DNA from: Aurelia coerulea
Lineage: Eukaryota > Cnidaria > Scyphozoa > Semaeostomeae > Ulmaridae
Assembly: GCA_039566865.1 (NCBI GenBank)
Contig: CM076960.1
Coordinates: 248,001 to 312,000, forward strand
Reading direction: 5' to 3'
Length of the DNA stretch: 64,000 nt
The notes under the pieces were generated by a model. It saw only the letters and a program-made list of their open reading frames with translations. It had not been told where the DNA came from and did not search any database. This document shows, piece after piece, positions 27,292 to 41,500 of this stretch (within the stretch, counting starts at the first letter, position 1; each line of letters begins with the position of its first letter). The translations under genes were made by a program, and so were the position numbers.

Positions 27292-30200
27292 GCGTGATCA
27301 GTTCTTTCTTGTTCATGATGAGGAACTAAGACAAATCTACTTTTATGTGAAGAATTTTCAATCGTTTTTTCATCACTCAATGTTTGTTGCTGAGATGAGT
27401 TTAGAAAATTCAAAGGAACCATTTTTGGAGCTAAATGTCTTGTTTTCCCTTTTTCGTCAGTCTTTTTATTTTCTTTGTCATTTTTACTATCTTGTTTCTT
27501 TTCATTCTTTTCCTTGCTGTCTTTTTTATCGTCTTTTCCCCCCTCCTTTTTATCATCATCCTTTCCTTTCTTTCCTTTATCCGGTACTACTTTCGGTTTT
27601 TTCTCTTTTTCAGGCTCCTTCTCCGGGGCAACTGGATCCTTACCAATGGACGCAACTTCTGGCAACGCTTTAGCCGGTTCTGGAGGAGCAATTTCGGGCT
27701 CAGGTCCGATAGATGCAACAGACGGAAGCATCTTAGCCGGTTCCGGAGCAGCAACGACCGGATCTGGGCCTATAGCTGGAGTGGATTGTAGCATTGCTGC
27801 TGCAGCACTTTTTACTGGAACAGCGATTGCCTGCGTAGCTCCTGGCTGCACAGCGGCTCCTTGGGCAGCTCCTGACATCATTGGTATGTACATGACTTTA
27901 CGTTGCTTGGTTAATTTACGTCGCTGTATTATATTTTTTAATAGAAATGGCATGACAGCTTTGACTGCTGCATTTGCGATTGTTATTTTGTTGACATTTG
28001 GTGATCTTTTCTCTCCTTTTTCATCTTTATTTCTTATTGTTTCTTTTGATTTATTTATCTTTCTTAAGTTCTTCTTCTTTATTTCTTTGCTCATAATTTC
28101 TTTCTTAGTGCTTATTTGTTTGTGGACTTTCTTCTTCTTGCGTCTCCTTTTCTCATCAACGTTACGTTTTTCACCCCCTCTAAGGCCCTCCTTGGCTATC
28201 AGTGATCTTGTTACCCCTGGCGCATTTATCATCCCCTTTCTATCCCCTCTCCCTACACCATCTGTTGCCTCATCATGAATCCCTTTCTCATGCCCTGGTA
28301 CAAGCACAAACCCTGGCAAAAGTGAACTCAGTTTCTTCGTTAATAGATCATGCACTTGCCCATTGCCGGTGGAAAGTAAACTCTTTGATTCACCTTGGGG
28401 CATTTCATCATTTGTTTCTATTCCGTGTATATCATTATCATCATTATGCATACCATAATGCATGTCGTGTTCTTCGTGTTCGTGTTCGTGATTTATGCCT
28501 TGTCCTACAGACATCGTGTTATGAATGCTAGATTGAGTCCCGTGGACCTCGTGCATATGATGATCATCGTGCATATCGTGCATATATTCTTCGTGATGCT
28601 CGGGCAAATTGTGTAAGTCCTCGTATCTTCCATGGTGAATATGATAGTGTTCGTGGTGCATGCTTGACTCTGTGTTATAAGGGTCGTGTTCTTGATTCTG
28701 AGTTGGCATGAACCTGCGTGTAGGCTCAGCATTCGTGGATGCAGCACGCGTGGATATTGCAGGCGTGGATGCAGATTGCGTAGGTGTAGCTCGTGCTGGT
28801 GTGATATGTCGTGCTTTTCCTTTTTTGTCTTTCCCTTTCTTCTTCTTCAAAGTTGGAGGAGGTTTCACCGGAACTGCTTTTGTGGGCAATGGTTTTGGCT
28901 CTTTAGCTATTGATGGAACTTCGGGCAATTTTGGGCCTGGTTTTGGAGGAAGTGGTTTGGGATCTTTTGCAAGAGAAGCAACCTCCGGCAGTTTCGGGGC
29001 AGGATTTGGAGGATTGAAGAATGGTTGTGGCCCGATTGATGCTACAGGAGGGAGTAGCGGAGCTGGAGATTTTATGAATGGAGGATCAGGGCCGATAGAG
29101 GCCACTGGTGGATTCTGTAGATTAGGGGGTTGTACAAATGCTGGTTGTGGGCCTATTGAATAAACCGGTGGGTTGTCTTGTCGAACTGGTGGTATGAAAT
29201 ATATTGGATAGCTCAATCGATTTATGACTCTTGGTTGTTGTTGTGATACCCCCTGATTTGCACTTGGTCCTTTAAACAAGTTGCTGAGAAGGGCCAAGGT
29301 CAGTCCTGATTTTAAAGGATTTGAGCGAGAGGCTGGTCGTTTTGCTTGCTGTCGATTTGTTGATGTTGTTGTTATTGTTGTTGCTGCTGCTGCTGTTTGT
29401 GCAGCTTTGGGGTCATAAGGATAATAAGCAAGAATTTGTTGGCCATGGTTTGCAGGTCCTTCTAAGTTATGGTGAATTTTGTTCATTAAAAGTGGCAAGA
29501 ATGCTTTCACTGCCATGTTTGCTAATTCTTTCTTGTTATTCCTCAAATCAAATAATGTTCTTTTTGCTCCAGTTGCGAATCTGTCATGTTTCTTTTTATA
29601 TGATAATTTTCTGTGTCGTTTCTTGTGTCTCCTTTTATGATGTCGCTTACTGCCATGACTGTCAACCTCTGATCCAATCTTAGACTGAAAATGTAGAATG
29701 TCAGATTTTTTAATTTTTTGCATTTCATTTCCGAATTGCTCTTCTTCATCGTCAATAATCATTTCATCTTTCAATTCTTTGTTCCTTGCAAGTTGATCTC
29801 TCTTTGAGCCACTTGCTGTATTGGTTCGATAAAGAATCTTCTGGCTGAGATCATCAGCAACGATCCCTCCTCTCTCGTCCCCTAAATTTGGTAAGTCCAC
29901 TGGGGATCCTTTCATTGTACCTTCCTCCATGAAGACTGGTTGATTGATGTAACTCCTTTTCTCTGTGCCTCCATCAATAGCAGATTCAAAATCATTCCTA
30001 TTTTCATGTATTTTCTCATTTTTACTGGGATCTGATATTTCACTTCTTTTATCAATCTCTGTTGTTTCATCATTTTCATCAAAACCGCTAATTTCATGAT
30101 TATTTATTTCAGGATCATATGATATTTCATTTCGAACATTGAAATCCGTTTTTACTACTTCTTTCGTTGAAACGCTACTTATAGTTGGTGTGCTATCTTC

Positions 30201-32587
30201 ATCGTAATCTCGTATTAAACCGGGTCTTTTGGAATCTTTTACCTTTTTCCTTCCTTCAATTTTTGCTTTGCTTTCAATAAATGTAAACTTTGCATTTCCA
30301 CTTACGCTCTGTTCTTTTGCCAACTTCTCTGCGTTTGGTTTCTGCTCTAATTTGCTTCTTTCTGTTCCCTTCATCGTATTACTTTTGCTGTCATGGCTTT
30401 GGTTCATGTTATGTAATGACGATCTCTTCGATAAAAGTGTCCCTGGCCATGCATCTTTAACTTCAACAGGTAATGGTGCCCATTTCGAATTATTAGATTG
30501 TTCTTTGTTCTTCTCAGTGAAAGATTTTTTCTTCATTTTCCGTGATTTTCCTTTCATTGTGTTTCTATTCCCAATCAAGAATTTTTGCCTCGTTGCTATG
30601 ACTCCCCCTAATGAAGATGATTTAAAATCTTGAAATTTGACACCCGGTTTTGTTCCTTTCATGAACTTTGTCTCATCAGAGTTAGCCTTTGTCCCTGCAG
30701 AAACGACCTTTGAATTTTCAGAGTTGATCTTTGACTCATGAAAACTGACCTTTGCTTCACTCGTTAGGGCTTGTGGTGGTTGTTTAGTTTTCTCAGGTTT
30801 CGCCTCCTTCGCAGCCTCCTTCGCAGCGTGTGCTTTATCTTGTGCTGCATGCTCCTTCGCTTCATCTTGATCTTCCAATTCATCAAAAACTTGTTCAAGA
30901 TCTTTGCCATTAGCAACCTCTTTTTCATCCTTGTCAGTTTCTTCCTTAGCGTCTTTCTCGCCCTTGTCGCTTTCTTCCTTAGCCTCTTTTTCATCGTTGC
31001 TAGGGACCTCATCAGCCTCTTTTTCATCTTTATCTTCTTTATCTTTATCGATATCAAATTCATCATCATCATCATCAACATTGAAATCATCATCTTCATG
31101 TTTATGCGCCACAATTTTACTTCCTTGTTCAGCCTTCGTTGTTTCTTTCTCTTTGGCTTTGATTTTCTTACTTCTTGTCGACCCAGTTGCATGAATCTCA
31201 GCTAACTCATTAACGAGATTTTGTCTTAAACCATGTGGAATTTCACCCCCGTGTACAGTTGCTAGATGACCGTGATTTGATAGAATTGAACTGCTCATGC
31301 TAGGGGGTTTAACATGAATATCATCACCACCTGCGTGCATATTATAATCTTCATGTGGTAGTAAACTGACAATTTCATTTAATACAGAGCCAATATTTTC
31401 TGCAGCTGCAACAGGCCTTAAATGATGTCCTTCTTCGTGTACATTCAATAACGGTCTCTCTACATGTTGTGGTGTCAGTATTCCATGTTCATAATGCATA
31501 TTATGTCCCATATTTGCCTGAAAATGTCCCACATTTGCTGGACCGTTACCCCCTGCACCATACAATCCACCTTGAGACATTCCTCCGTTTACTGGTGTAA
31601 ATTTATACGTATTACCTTGGTTATTATGGCCTGCATTGCCATTACCCCCTGAACTTGTAAACAACAGATCATTAGCAGGTTTTCGAACGTTTCTTTGTGT
31701 TCCACTTACAGTTGGTACTGTATTGAACCCCCCTTTTCCATTTGCACCAATCGGATTAAAGACATATGTTGTTCCTAGTTCTTCTTTATTCCCTCCACTA
31801 GAGCCTCCATTGTTACCCTGTGCTCCACCATTAGCTTGTCCTTGCACTAATGACAATCCTCCTCCTTGACCGGCAGCTCCTCCGTTTCCTCCGTTGCTAT
31901 TAGCAGATCCTGCATTATTTGAACCACTATTTCCACCTTGTTGAAAAACATAAGATGTTCCTGTGTTGCCTTTATTTGATCCTTCGTTGTTACCTCCATT
32001 TCCATTATTATTTGAGTTGCCTCCTCCATTGCTTCCTGCGTTATTCCCTCCTCCGTTATTTCCGTTGTTACCTCCGTTGCTTCCGCTGTTGGCTCCTCCG
32101 TTGTTGCCTCCTCCATTGCTTCCTCCGTTGTTCCCTCCTCCGCTGTTTCCTCCATTAGATCCTCCATTGCCCCCGTTATTTCCTCCTCCGTTGTTACCTC
32201 CTCCGTTGTTACCTCCTCCGTTATTCCCTCCGCCGCTGTTTCCTCCGTTATTTCCATTATTTCCTCCTCCACCGTTTCCCCCATTCCCGCCTCCGCCATT
32301 GTTTCCATTATTGCCCCCTCCAATATATACAACCTTTCCGCCCCCATTGTTTGCGCCACCATTATTTCCTCCTCCATTGCCACCAACGCCATTATTACCC
32401 CCGGCACCATTTCCTCCTATACCTTGTCCGGCACCTTTGAGCTGACTTGGGTCGACTCCTTTTGCTTTCAGTGACTCAGCTATGTGATTGATAACAGCAG
32501 AACCCCCTGACAATATTCCTGCAGCTATTCCTGATGCTACTGTTTGTGCCACTTTCTGTTGCCATGGTGCTGTTCCACTTGCCGCGC
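27261..32587 (-). CDS. Gene A exon 15 (last): Gly/Asn repeats, Asp/Lys stretches, duplicated Pro module, His clusters
   Basis: One 5,327-nt exon, phase 1 in, ending at TAA 27261-27263, 1,774 residues. In order: helical WQQKVAQTVASGIAAG; long GGN/GNNGG repeats (about 32,400-31,900); Gly/Asn segments with TYVFNP/TYKFTP motifs; a His/Met-rich part; an Asp/Glu/Lys stretch (DDDDDEFDIDKDKEDKDEKE); Lys/Ser/Glu-rich disordered sequence with basic runs; module 1 (ELANMAVKAFLPLLMNKI, then P-x-V-A-S-I-G-P repeats, ending GKARHITP); a His cluster (MHHEHYHIHHGRYED, MHDMHDDHHMHEVHG); and module 2 (IANAAVKAVMPFLLKNII, VASIGP repeats, GKTRHLAP). No catalytic domain. Likely secreted structural sequence. Confidence 0.85.
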
Positions 32588-35500
32588 CTGTGCACAAGAA
32601 AATTCTTCTATGAGACAAAATGTCCAAGTTTGCAACATATTCTAGCGTGTGTCTACAATTTCTTGTCATTAGAATGAAATTTGTTGAATTTCGAAGATTG
32701 GATAATCTTTTTTATTCAAACAGATCAGAAAAGAAAAATCTGGACAAATGTTGTATCAGCTTTCTTGGTTTGAATTTGAGACCTGCTAAAGTTTGCACGT
32801 AGAAAACAAGATACGAGATACAAAATAAAAATTTAGAAATCTAGGAATCTTAAAGTTAGAGATGGAACGATGTTTGACTATAACATAAAATGAACCAATT
32901 GAGCCAAGGTTTATTGACAAAATCTTTTGATTTCATTAACATCTACTTGAAAGCTTGTGCCATTAATACAAAAGATAAAGGATATTCGTTTGTCAAATTT
33001 GACCAAAACCAGAGAGAAAGCCTCAGTGAATTTTGATGATTTGGATCAACATGCATGAAAACCTGATTTTAAACAGCATCATCCTGAACCCGATAATCAC
33101 AAATCTAACGTACATGATAATCACGGATATCACGAACACGTTGATCATCAATTACACGAACACGATATTTCCATGAAGCAGAAGAGACGATAATTTACCT
33201 GAGGCAGAATTGATAGCATCACTAAGGGCAGAGGCTCCTCCATTTCCTGACAATGCATTCTTTAAAGAGTTAACCAAATTCGATGCTCCTGCCAAGTGCT
33301 GTGCTGTCAATGCATCTCCTAACTGAGCCGCAATTCCTCCTGCAGCAGCTGCTGATACACCTATATCTGCTGCTCCATTTGCGCCACCCAGAATTCCACC
33401 TAATGCGCCTCCGCCTTGCCCTCCTATGCCACTATTGGCAGCCTCCTGTCCTCCATTTATACCTCCTTGACTAGCAAGTCCTCCTGTTAAAGCATGTGCC
33501 AAAGCTGTTCCAAATGCACTTCCACTGCCTCCTCCTTGCCCTCCTACGCCACCATTCACACCTCCCTGTCCTCCATTTATACCTCCTTGACCAGCGAGTC
33601 CTCCTGTTAAAGCATGTGCCAAAGCTGCCCCTAAAGCATTCCCTAGGGCCCCACCATTTGCCCCTCCAACACCCCCTAAACCTGGCCCTAAACCACCTAA
33701 AGCTCCTAAAGCAGCGTTTCCTGCAAGGTCACCAGCCGTACCTAATGCAGCCTGTGCCCCAAGGCCTCCATTTGCGGCTGCTCCAGCAACTCCACCACCT
33801 CCTGCTAAAGCTGCTGCCGCTCCATTGAATTGCTCACTTGTTAGTCTCTCTGAGCCACCGTGTGCACCAGGGCGGCCTATACCCCCTGCTCCTGCACTAT
33901 TGACTGGACCACTGCCTCCATACGGTCCAGCAGCACCACCTCCTGCAAGTGCCCCATTTGCACCAGCAAGTCCAGTTCCAGCTCCAAGGCCTCCTGCTCC
34001 TCCTAATCCACCACCGGCCCCTAAACCACCACCTATGCCCCCAGCTCCTAATCCACCGCCAGCTCCTAGTCCACCACCAGCTCCTAAACCACCATTGGCC
34101 CCATCAGCGCCACCAAGCATTGTCCCTGCTCCATTAAGCCTTCCTGACCCTCCTGCTTGTCCCATAGCCGCCTGCGCAGCTCCAAGGTCACCCATTGGCT
34201 CTCTGCTAAGAAATGCCCCATTTATTGGACGCAACATCAAACCATTTGGGAGTTGAACCCCAACTGAGAGATGTCCATTTCCTTCTGCATTTCCTTGGAC
34301 TGCTTCTATGTAATACGAACGACCAGCTTGAAGTTGTAATACTGCTGAGGACTGCATCATTGGGTATCTGTTGAGAAATCAATCAAATGATTAGATGATT
34401 AGATGATTATGATTAGATGATTATGAATCAAGCAAAAGTTGGTGGTTGCAAATAGTCATTTGAAATAGTGGATCTTAAAGGGGCCTTTGCAACCGGCATC
34501 CTTTTGTGATTAGATGATTAGATGATTATGATTAGATGATTATGAATCAAGCAGAAGTTGATGGTTGCAAATAGCCATTTGAAATAGTGGATCTTAAAGG
34601 GGCTTTTGCAACCGGCATCCTTTTGTGATTAGATGATTAGATGATTATGATTAGATGATTATGAACCAAGCAAAAGTTGGTGGTTGCAAATAGTCATTTG
34701 AAATAATGGATCTTAAAGGGGGCTTTGCAACCGGCATGCTTCGTGAAAACATTCTTTAGTGGTCTCTTTGTCTTCGCCATTTTCATGGTCCTCGAAAACG
34801 TCCTCCAACAAAGAGATGACACTTGTGAGGTATGCATCCTGGTTGCAAAGGCCCCTTTAGGATGTGTCGATGAAAATTCATAACAATCAAACTGCTTCAA
34901 AACTAATACAAAATCTCTTCAATTAAAATCATACAGTTCACTTTAAGAATGGAATGATCCCACTAGCATCTTACAAAATTTTTTTGACAGAATTTGGTTT
35001 CAGTACGAGTCATTGAGGTGAAACAGCAATAATGAAGGGTTTCTCAACATGTTTTGACTTTTGATAAAGAAAAAACCTTTTGCAATTTTCAGACCGTGTT
35101 TCATGCTTCACCGATATGATAGTTCATAAGTTATCAAAGGAAATGAAAAAGGTCGAAAATCAAACCTTTCACTAACTTCTTTGTCAGACTGAAAACAATG
35201 ATACTGTATTAAAGATACGAAAAGCGTCATGTGTTTTTACGGAGATAGAACTCTTTCTCTCAATCTGAAACTTACATGAAAAATGATGTCAATCAAGTAG
35301 ATAGTAATCACTTCTGTAAATCTGTGTTCTACAGTCATTATACCTTTCAAGTCAATCATACGTTATGTCAAGGTAAATGATACACGTTATAGTATGTTCA
35401 GTAAGATGTTGTATATTGTAGCTACCTGTCAAACTCATTATGTTCTGACCAATCTTTCTGTGAAACCATTTTGAGTTTAGCAGTTGGGTTTTCATTTGAA

Positions 35501-38500
35501 CTGATAAACAAATCGCACATGTCATCACATGATGTATAAAACACATAGGCACCAGTTAAAGGCGGAAGAAACCATCCATATATTCTTAATGCTGTGTCTT
35601 CATGCCTTGAATTCTTGGAATCGAAGTTATATAACACTTCCGCTTTGGTTGATTTTCTAGGAAATGATTTCGAGTCATACACTGCGTCGATGCCGAATTC
35701 ACTGATGTCATCTATTGCGTCATACTCACGAAGTGTCACACCTGGTCGTCCTGTCATGATAAGGTCAGTTCAGTCAGATTGTCATTTGTAAATATCATTG
35801 TCATACTGTCATATTGTCAAGTATGCGTATATATTGTCAAAATCGGTGTAAGAGGTGGGTGTAAAATTCTATGATAGATTTCTTTTAATTGAATGGCTTC
35901 AAAGAAACTTTAGTTATTTTACTATAATTCTACCATCGAACTTTTCAGATATCTTGAATATTTTCAAAATGAGAAAGCATTTTGTTTTTGAAGAATTCAA
36001 TTTGAAAAACAGCTTAATTTCATGGAAACGTAGTTAGTATGGCTACAAAGTATTTTATTGTTCTGGTTTACAATTTAGACTTTTGATGGTGTCACATCCT
36101 CCAATGAGATGAAATATCATACGTTGTAATTCGAAAAATATTGAAGATTTCTGAAAATTCCAATGGTAGGATTATAGCAAAGCAGCTAACGTTTCTTTCA
36201 AGCTATCTAATTCAAAGAAATGTTTCTCAGAATTTTAGGCCAACCTTTTTAAATATTTAAAATCTATGCTGCATATCTTTAAAGGTACTGACAAAGTCTC
36301 AGATTGAGGCAAAAATGATTTCGATACTTTTCTCCGTCGCATTTCTGATTCACGCTTGTTCTGCAATGTGAGCCAAGCACCATCATAATTACCAAATAAT
36401 CAAACATTAATGTCTCAAAAACTTACTTGGTTTGAGTCCATTTCCAAATGTTACACTTGCAGCTTTTTGCGCCAATAATGCATCATTTTGATCTCCTTTT
36501 TCTTTCGCTTTTATTTTTCTTTTTTCAGCTGCAGTTTTCTTTTTTGCTTTCGTTTTCTTTCCAGCAGCTTTTCTCAGTTTATTTCTTTTGCTTCCCAACA
36601 AAGCGTTCAAAACTTCTTCTTTATTGATTTGATCTGTCAACTTAAATTGATTTTCAATTTCGGACTTGATTCCTCCATTTTCAGCAAGGCTACTCTCCGC
36701 CGCTGGTAAAATGACGATACCTCTTTTAGATGCTTTACCTTTCCCTTTCTTTCCTTTTCCACCTTTTCCGCCACCCCCTCCACCACCACCACCGCCACCA
36801 CCGCCGCCACCGCCGCCATCGCCTTTACTTTCATTCTCCTTTTGTTGTTTCTTCAAAGCAGCTAAATAACTGGAGGTGACTTTGTTCATTCCTTTCGCCA
36901 AATTGCTCAAGAAATTCGAAGCAGCTTTAGGTCCAAGTGCATTCAAACTGGTACTAAGAGAATCAGCCATTGGCCCCCCTGCAAGACCCCCTCCTCCTCC
37001 CCCTCCTCCAGCTGCAGCCAAAGCAGCTCCTCCTCCACCTAGGCCTCCTAGTCCAGCAAATGATACAACCGGCGGAGGTGGTGCAGGAAGGGGTATTGCA
37101 GCCCCCAAACCAGCTCCCATACCACCAAAGCCTAGACCACCCCCTAATCCGAAACCCCCAAATCCAGCACCCCCTCCTGCTCTGAAACCAGCTGCAATTC
37201 CGGGGGCAGCACCTCCAGCAATCGACTGACCCATAACATTGCCTGCTCCGAGGTTCAATGCTGACTGTGCGTTATGTATAGCACTTAATGCTTTTCCAAC
37301 CGTTGCTGCTGCTAATAAACCTTGAAGATTCCCCCCTCCCCCACCACCACCACCGGCAGCAGCCCCCCCACCACCTGCTCCTCCACCCCCAGCAGCTCCC
37401 CCACCACCACCTCCTCCTCCAGCATTTTGTATTTGATTTGCTGTCTTCAATTCTCGAATCTCTTTGATGAGTACTCCCACTCCTTCTGCCAATGCACCAA
37501 GTTGTCCTGATACCCGTGCTTGCTGTGCTGCAACCATTGCATTTCCTCCTGTAAAAACAATTAGTAAACTATCGTTTGTCAAATTTTAACAATCGTTTGT
37601 CAAATAAGACTGCTATATGATTTAGGTTCCAAATCTTTAAAAATGTTGGGTTGAAATTCAAGAACTTATTTATCTGAATGGAATGGCTTGAAAGCGACTT
37701 TAGCTACGTTTCTACTTTTCCACCTTTGCAATTTTCAGAAATATTTTTGAAATTAAAGCATATTTCACATTTCAGTTGATTTGATCAGATTTCCAAATCG
37801 TAAACCAGAGAAGAGTGAAAGACTTTTGCTTGATACCATATTGTAGACATTTATAAACTTTTGCTTCCTTGAAAATTATACTATGTTTCCTCAGAAAATT
37901 TAGAAGTTACAATGATTTTAATCTTTTTTCAAGATTTTCTTGAATTATTAGAAATGGAGAAAAATCCTTTAATTCTAAAAATTCTAAAGATATTGACAAC
38001 TTCTGAAAAGTACAACGGTAGAATTAAAGCAAAGTGGCTGAAATTTCTTCCAAGCCATTCAATTCAGAGAAGTAAGTTCTTGAATTCAACACCTCTTTTT
38101 ATAAAGATTTGAAACCTATCTTGTATTGGTATCCTTTTGTGATTATGTGGCCTAACTTCAAAACAAAGCTTAGTTACTTACCACCACCAGCATCTGCCCC
38201 TGCGCCTCCTCCACCTCCTCCACCACCACCTCCAGCTGCTCCTCCGGCGCTGGCCGCCGCTTGTTGTTGACTGACTTTTGCTGATAACATTGCAACCATG
38301 TTAGATAAGCGATTCATACTGTCCATTAATACTGCATTTCCTTGGTTAGAACCAGATTGCATTCCTCCTGCTAGGCCTGTATGGAATCCTGCAAGAAAAA
38401 ATGAAACATTTTATTATTTCAACTTGTTTTGTCAAGCACAGACACAAGGAATTTATCAATGATAATACACTCATTTTTTTTTATAAGAAACTGCTTATAA

Positions 38501-41500
38501 GAAACGGTAGGCTCAATTTTTCGAAAGCTAAGAAACAACCCTACCTGAATTGAAAAAAGCTAAGAAACTTCTGTAATTTTCAGTTTTAATTTTCCTATCA
38601 CATTCAAAAAATATTTTGACATTGTACAGTTAAAGCAACTGTTTGGACATTATTTTGAGTGCGAATCATGTTATTTACCCGTTTGAGAGACTTACTAAGT
38701 AATTTGGGAGCCCTTTAGACAAGACAAAATCAACTCTAAACTTCCGGCAATAAAAATATAAGAAACACGTAAGAAACTTTTGGTAGCAAAATGACCCAAA
38801 AATTTAAGAAACTGCCTACCAGCCGCGGACCTTAGTTTCTTATAAAAAAAAATGAGTGTATACCTGTTTAGGATCGATTTTTATTAATGCTTTAGCATCT
38901 AGATGTTTGCATTGCATGCTCAAATTCTCAACATTCTACTTGCAACCTTGACTTTGACAAATTAAACAATACTTTTTATAATCATAGATTCCATCGAAAA
39001 GATTTAAAACTGATTTAATGTAACCACTATCAATCTGTAAGTTTACCTGTAACAGCAGTATTGTCGTAAAAAGTTTGTTCCAAGTACTGAAAATTTCCAA
39101 ATAAAGAAAGTACTTTTTCCAAAATTTTCTCGCATGTGTTGATTATTTTTAACTATGGTGTACTATCCAATTGGTGAATTATTCATTCATGTATTTGATA
39201 CATTGGGTAAAAAATAATGACATTGGCCGATTCTTCGTATAATTTGATATTTATTTATTGACTTATTTATTTATTGACTTATTTATTTATTCAATTGTTC
39301 ATTTATTCGTTTATTTATTTAATTAGTAGCCAAACCATGATAGAGTTAAGGCATTTAAAATTCTTTCGTAATTTTTAATTTTATAATTCTTTCACATTCA
39401 CCGAAATTAGAGATGCACGTTTTTTAATACATGAGCTCCAATTACCTGAAGTATAGGCCGTGTCCATCAAACTTGTTGTTGCAGCTATGAATAGATAAAA
39501 GATGCAAATAAATGATGATTTATTTTAATTTATGTTTATTTACCTGCAGCATATGCTGAATTCATCAAACCGCTCGTTGCGGCTAAAAGACAAGAACAAA
39601 TTGGAATAAATTAGGATCAGAATGAGAAAAGCCACGAATTGAAAATTTGGATGGCAGGAATGGGAAATTGGGGGTATGTGAATTCATCCTAAATTTGATA
39701 GCAAAATCAGTCCTCCTTTTAGGCTCAAATTAATTTAATATAGCACGAAGAATTGAAGCAAGAATCTTACATCCCCATGTACACAACAAGGACAGATTTC
39801 GTAAGACACTAGCATGAGTCGCTTTAATTGACACCTCATTTCAAAGAGATTAGCGATCGCAGACAAAGGAAATTCTCTCAACCAGTAATTCAAAACAAGC
39901 CGCAAAAGTTTCTCTGAAACCCAAGTAGCTAGCGCGCTCGTTGCGCATTCCAAAAATTATTTTTGAGAGCAAACATGAGCATATATCGCAAGAAGAAGGA
40001 TATATCGACACATCTACCGCGGGCATTTTATTTCTTTGGTTCAGAAGCCAAGCAGTAAGTGTTTTAATTACACCCAAAAAGATAAGAGAATTGAATCGCC
40101 TTCCCATTGGCTTTTTAACTAAACAAATTAATGCCTGAGGCAAATCTTAAAAACAATTTCTGGAATGCACAATGAGTGAACTAGCTACCTGGGTTTCGGA
40201 GAAACTTTTGCCGCTTTGCTTGTTTTCAATTATGGTTGAGAGAATTTCCTTTGTCTGCGGTTGCTAATCGCTTTGAATTGCGGTGTCAATCAAAACCAAC
40301 TCGTGCTATTGTCTTTCCAAATCTGTTCTTGTTCTTTTACACTGTACTGGTACAAGTTTGGATCTGTAACTAAAGTGTAACAGCTTAGCCTCCCATTTAC
40401 ACTATTCCTGCCAATCTGCAAAAATTTTTTCTTCAATCTTCAGAAAAATTTTGCTCTTGAGCAATGCAAACGTAGCAGCTTTGTAGTGGATCGAAATTGT
40501 AGCGGTAAAGCTTAAACATGATCTTAGATCTCATCAGAACGAACAACAGACTATAATTCCAACTTATATTCGCGAAAATTAGAACTTTCAGTGTTAATAT
40601 AATGTTGACTGTGTTCAGTATGTTCATTGTTTCCGTGTTCACTCTAAATAGCATCCAATGACCTTTCAGTCAATCAATATTCAAATGTGAAGGGAGAAGG
40701 AATCAAAATGTTACCTAAATTTGAATGTTCGTTGTATTTAGAATGTTCAATCGGTTCATGATGTCTATGTTCGCTCAATATAGCATCCGATTGCCTTTCA
40801 CTCAGACGATGTTTAAATGTGAAGGAAAAGGGAATCGCGATACTCACCTAAGTTAGGATGTTCATTATGTTCAGTATGCTCATGATGTTCATGATGTCTA
40901 TGTTCGCTCAATATAGCATCCGATTGCCTTTCACTCAGACGATGTTTAAATGTGAAGGAAAAGGGAATCGCGATACTCACCTAAGTTAGGATGTTCATTA
41001 TGTTCGGTATGCTCATGATGTTCATGGTGTCCATGTTCGCTCAATATAGCATCCAATAACCTTTCAGTCAGACGATGTTCAAATGAAGAATGTTCAGTTG
41101 TGTTCTCATGCATATGATGATGCTCTTCCTCCTCCTCATCGTCCTCCCATCTCTTGCGTGGCTTCTCATCTTCCCAATGACGTCGATGTGGTTCATCATA
41201 ATCATCATCTCGTCTTTTGTAATGAGGCTCATAAAAACTCTTTGTAGCCCCGTCATCTTCATCATCATGCTCCTCCTCATTGCCATCACCGTTGTCTGCG
41301 ATCTCAGCCTCGTATGTATCTTGGTTGTCTTTATCTTTAGAGTAACTTTCTTGTGCCTCGATCTGATTCAAAGCACTTCTGGGGATAATTCCTGATGGTT
41401 GAATAACTTGGTCCGTCCCTTTGCGAAACAATGGCTCGTTCACTAGGTCTTGTATCGTAGATCTTGTCTGTGCTCCTCCGAAGCTTCGTTTCGAAGCAGC

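Noticed and set aside
27475..28278. 267-codon plus-strand frame
   Set aside because: Antisense of the Lys/Glu/Pro-rich end of gene A, which lacks antisense stops by composition. No splice or domain support.
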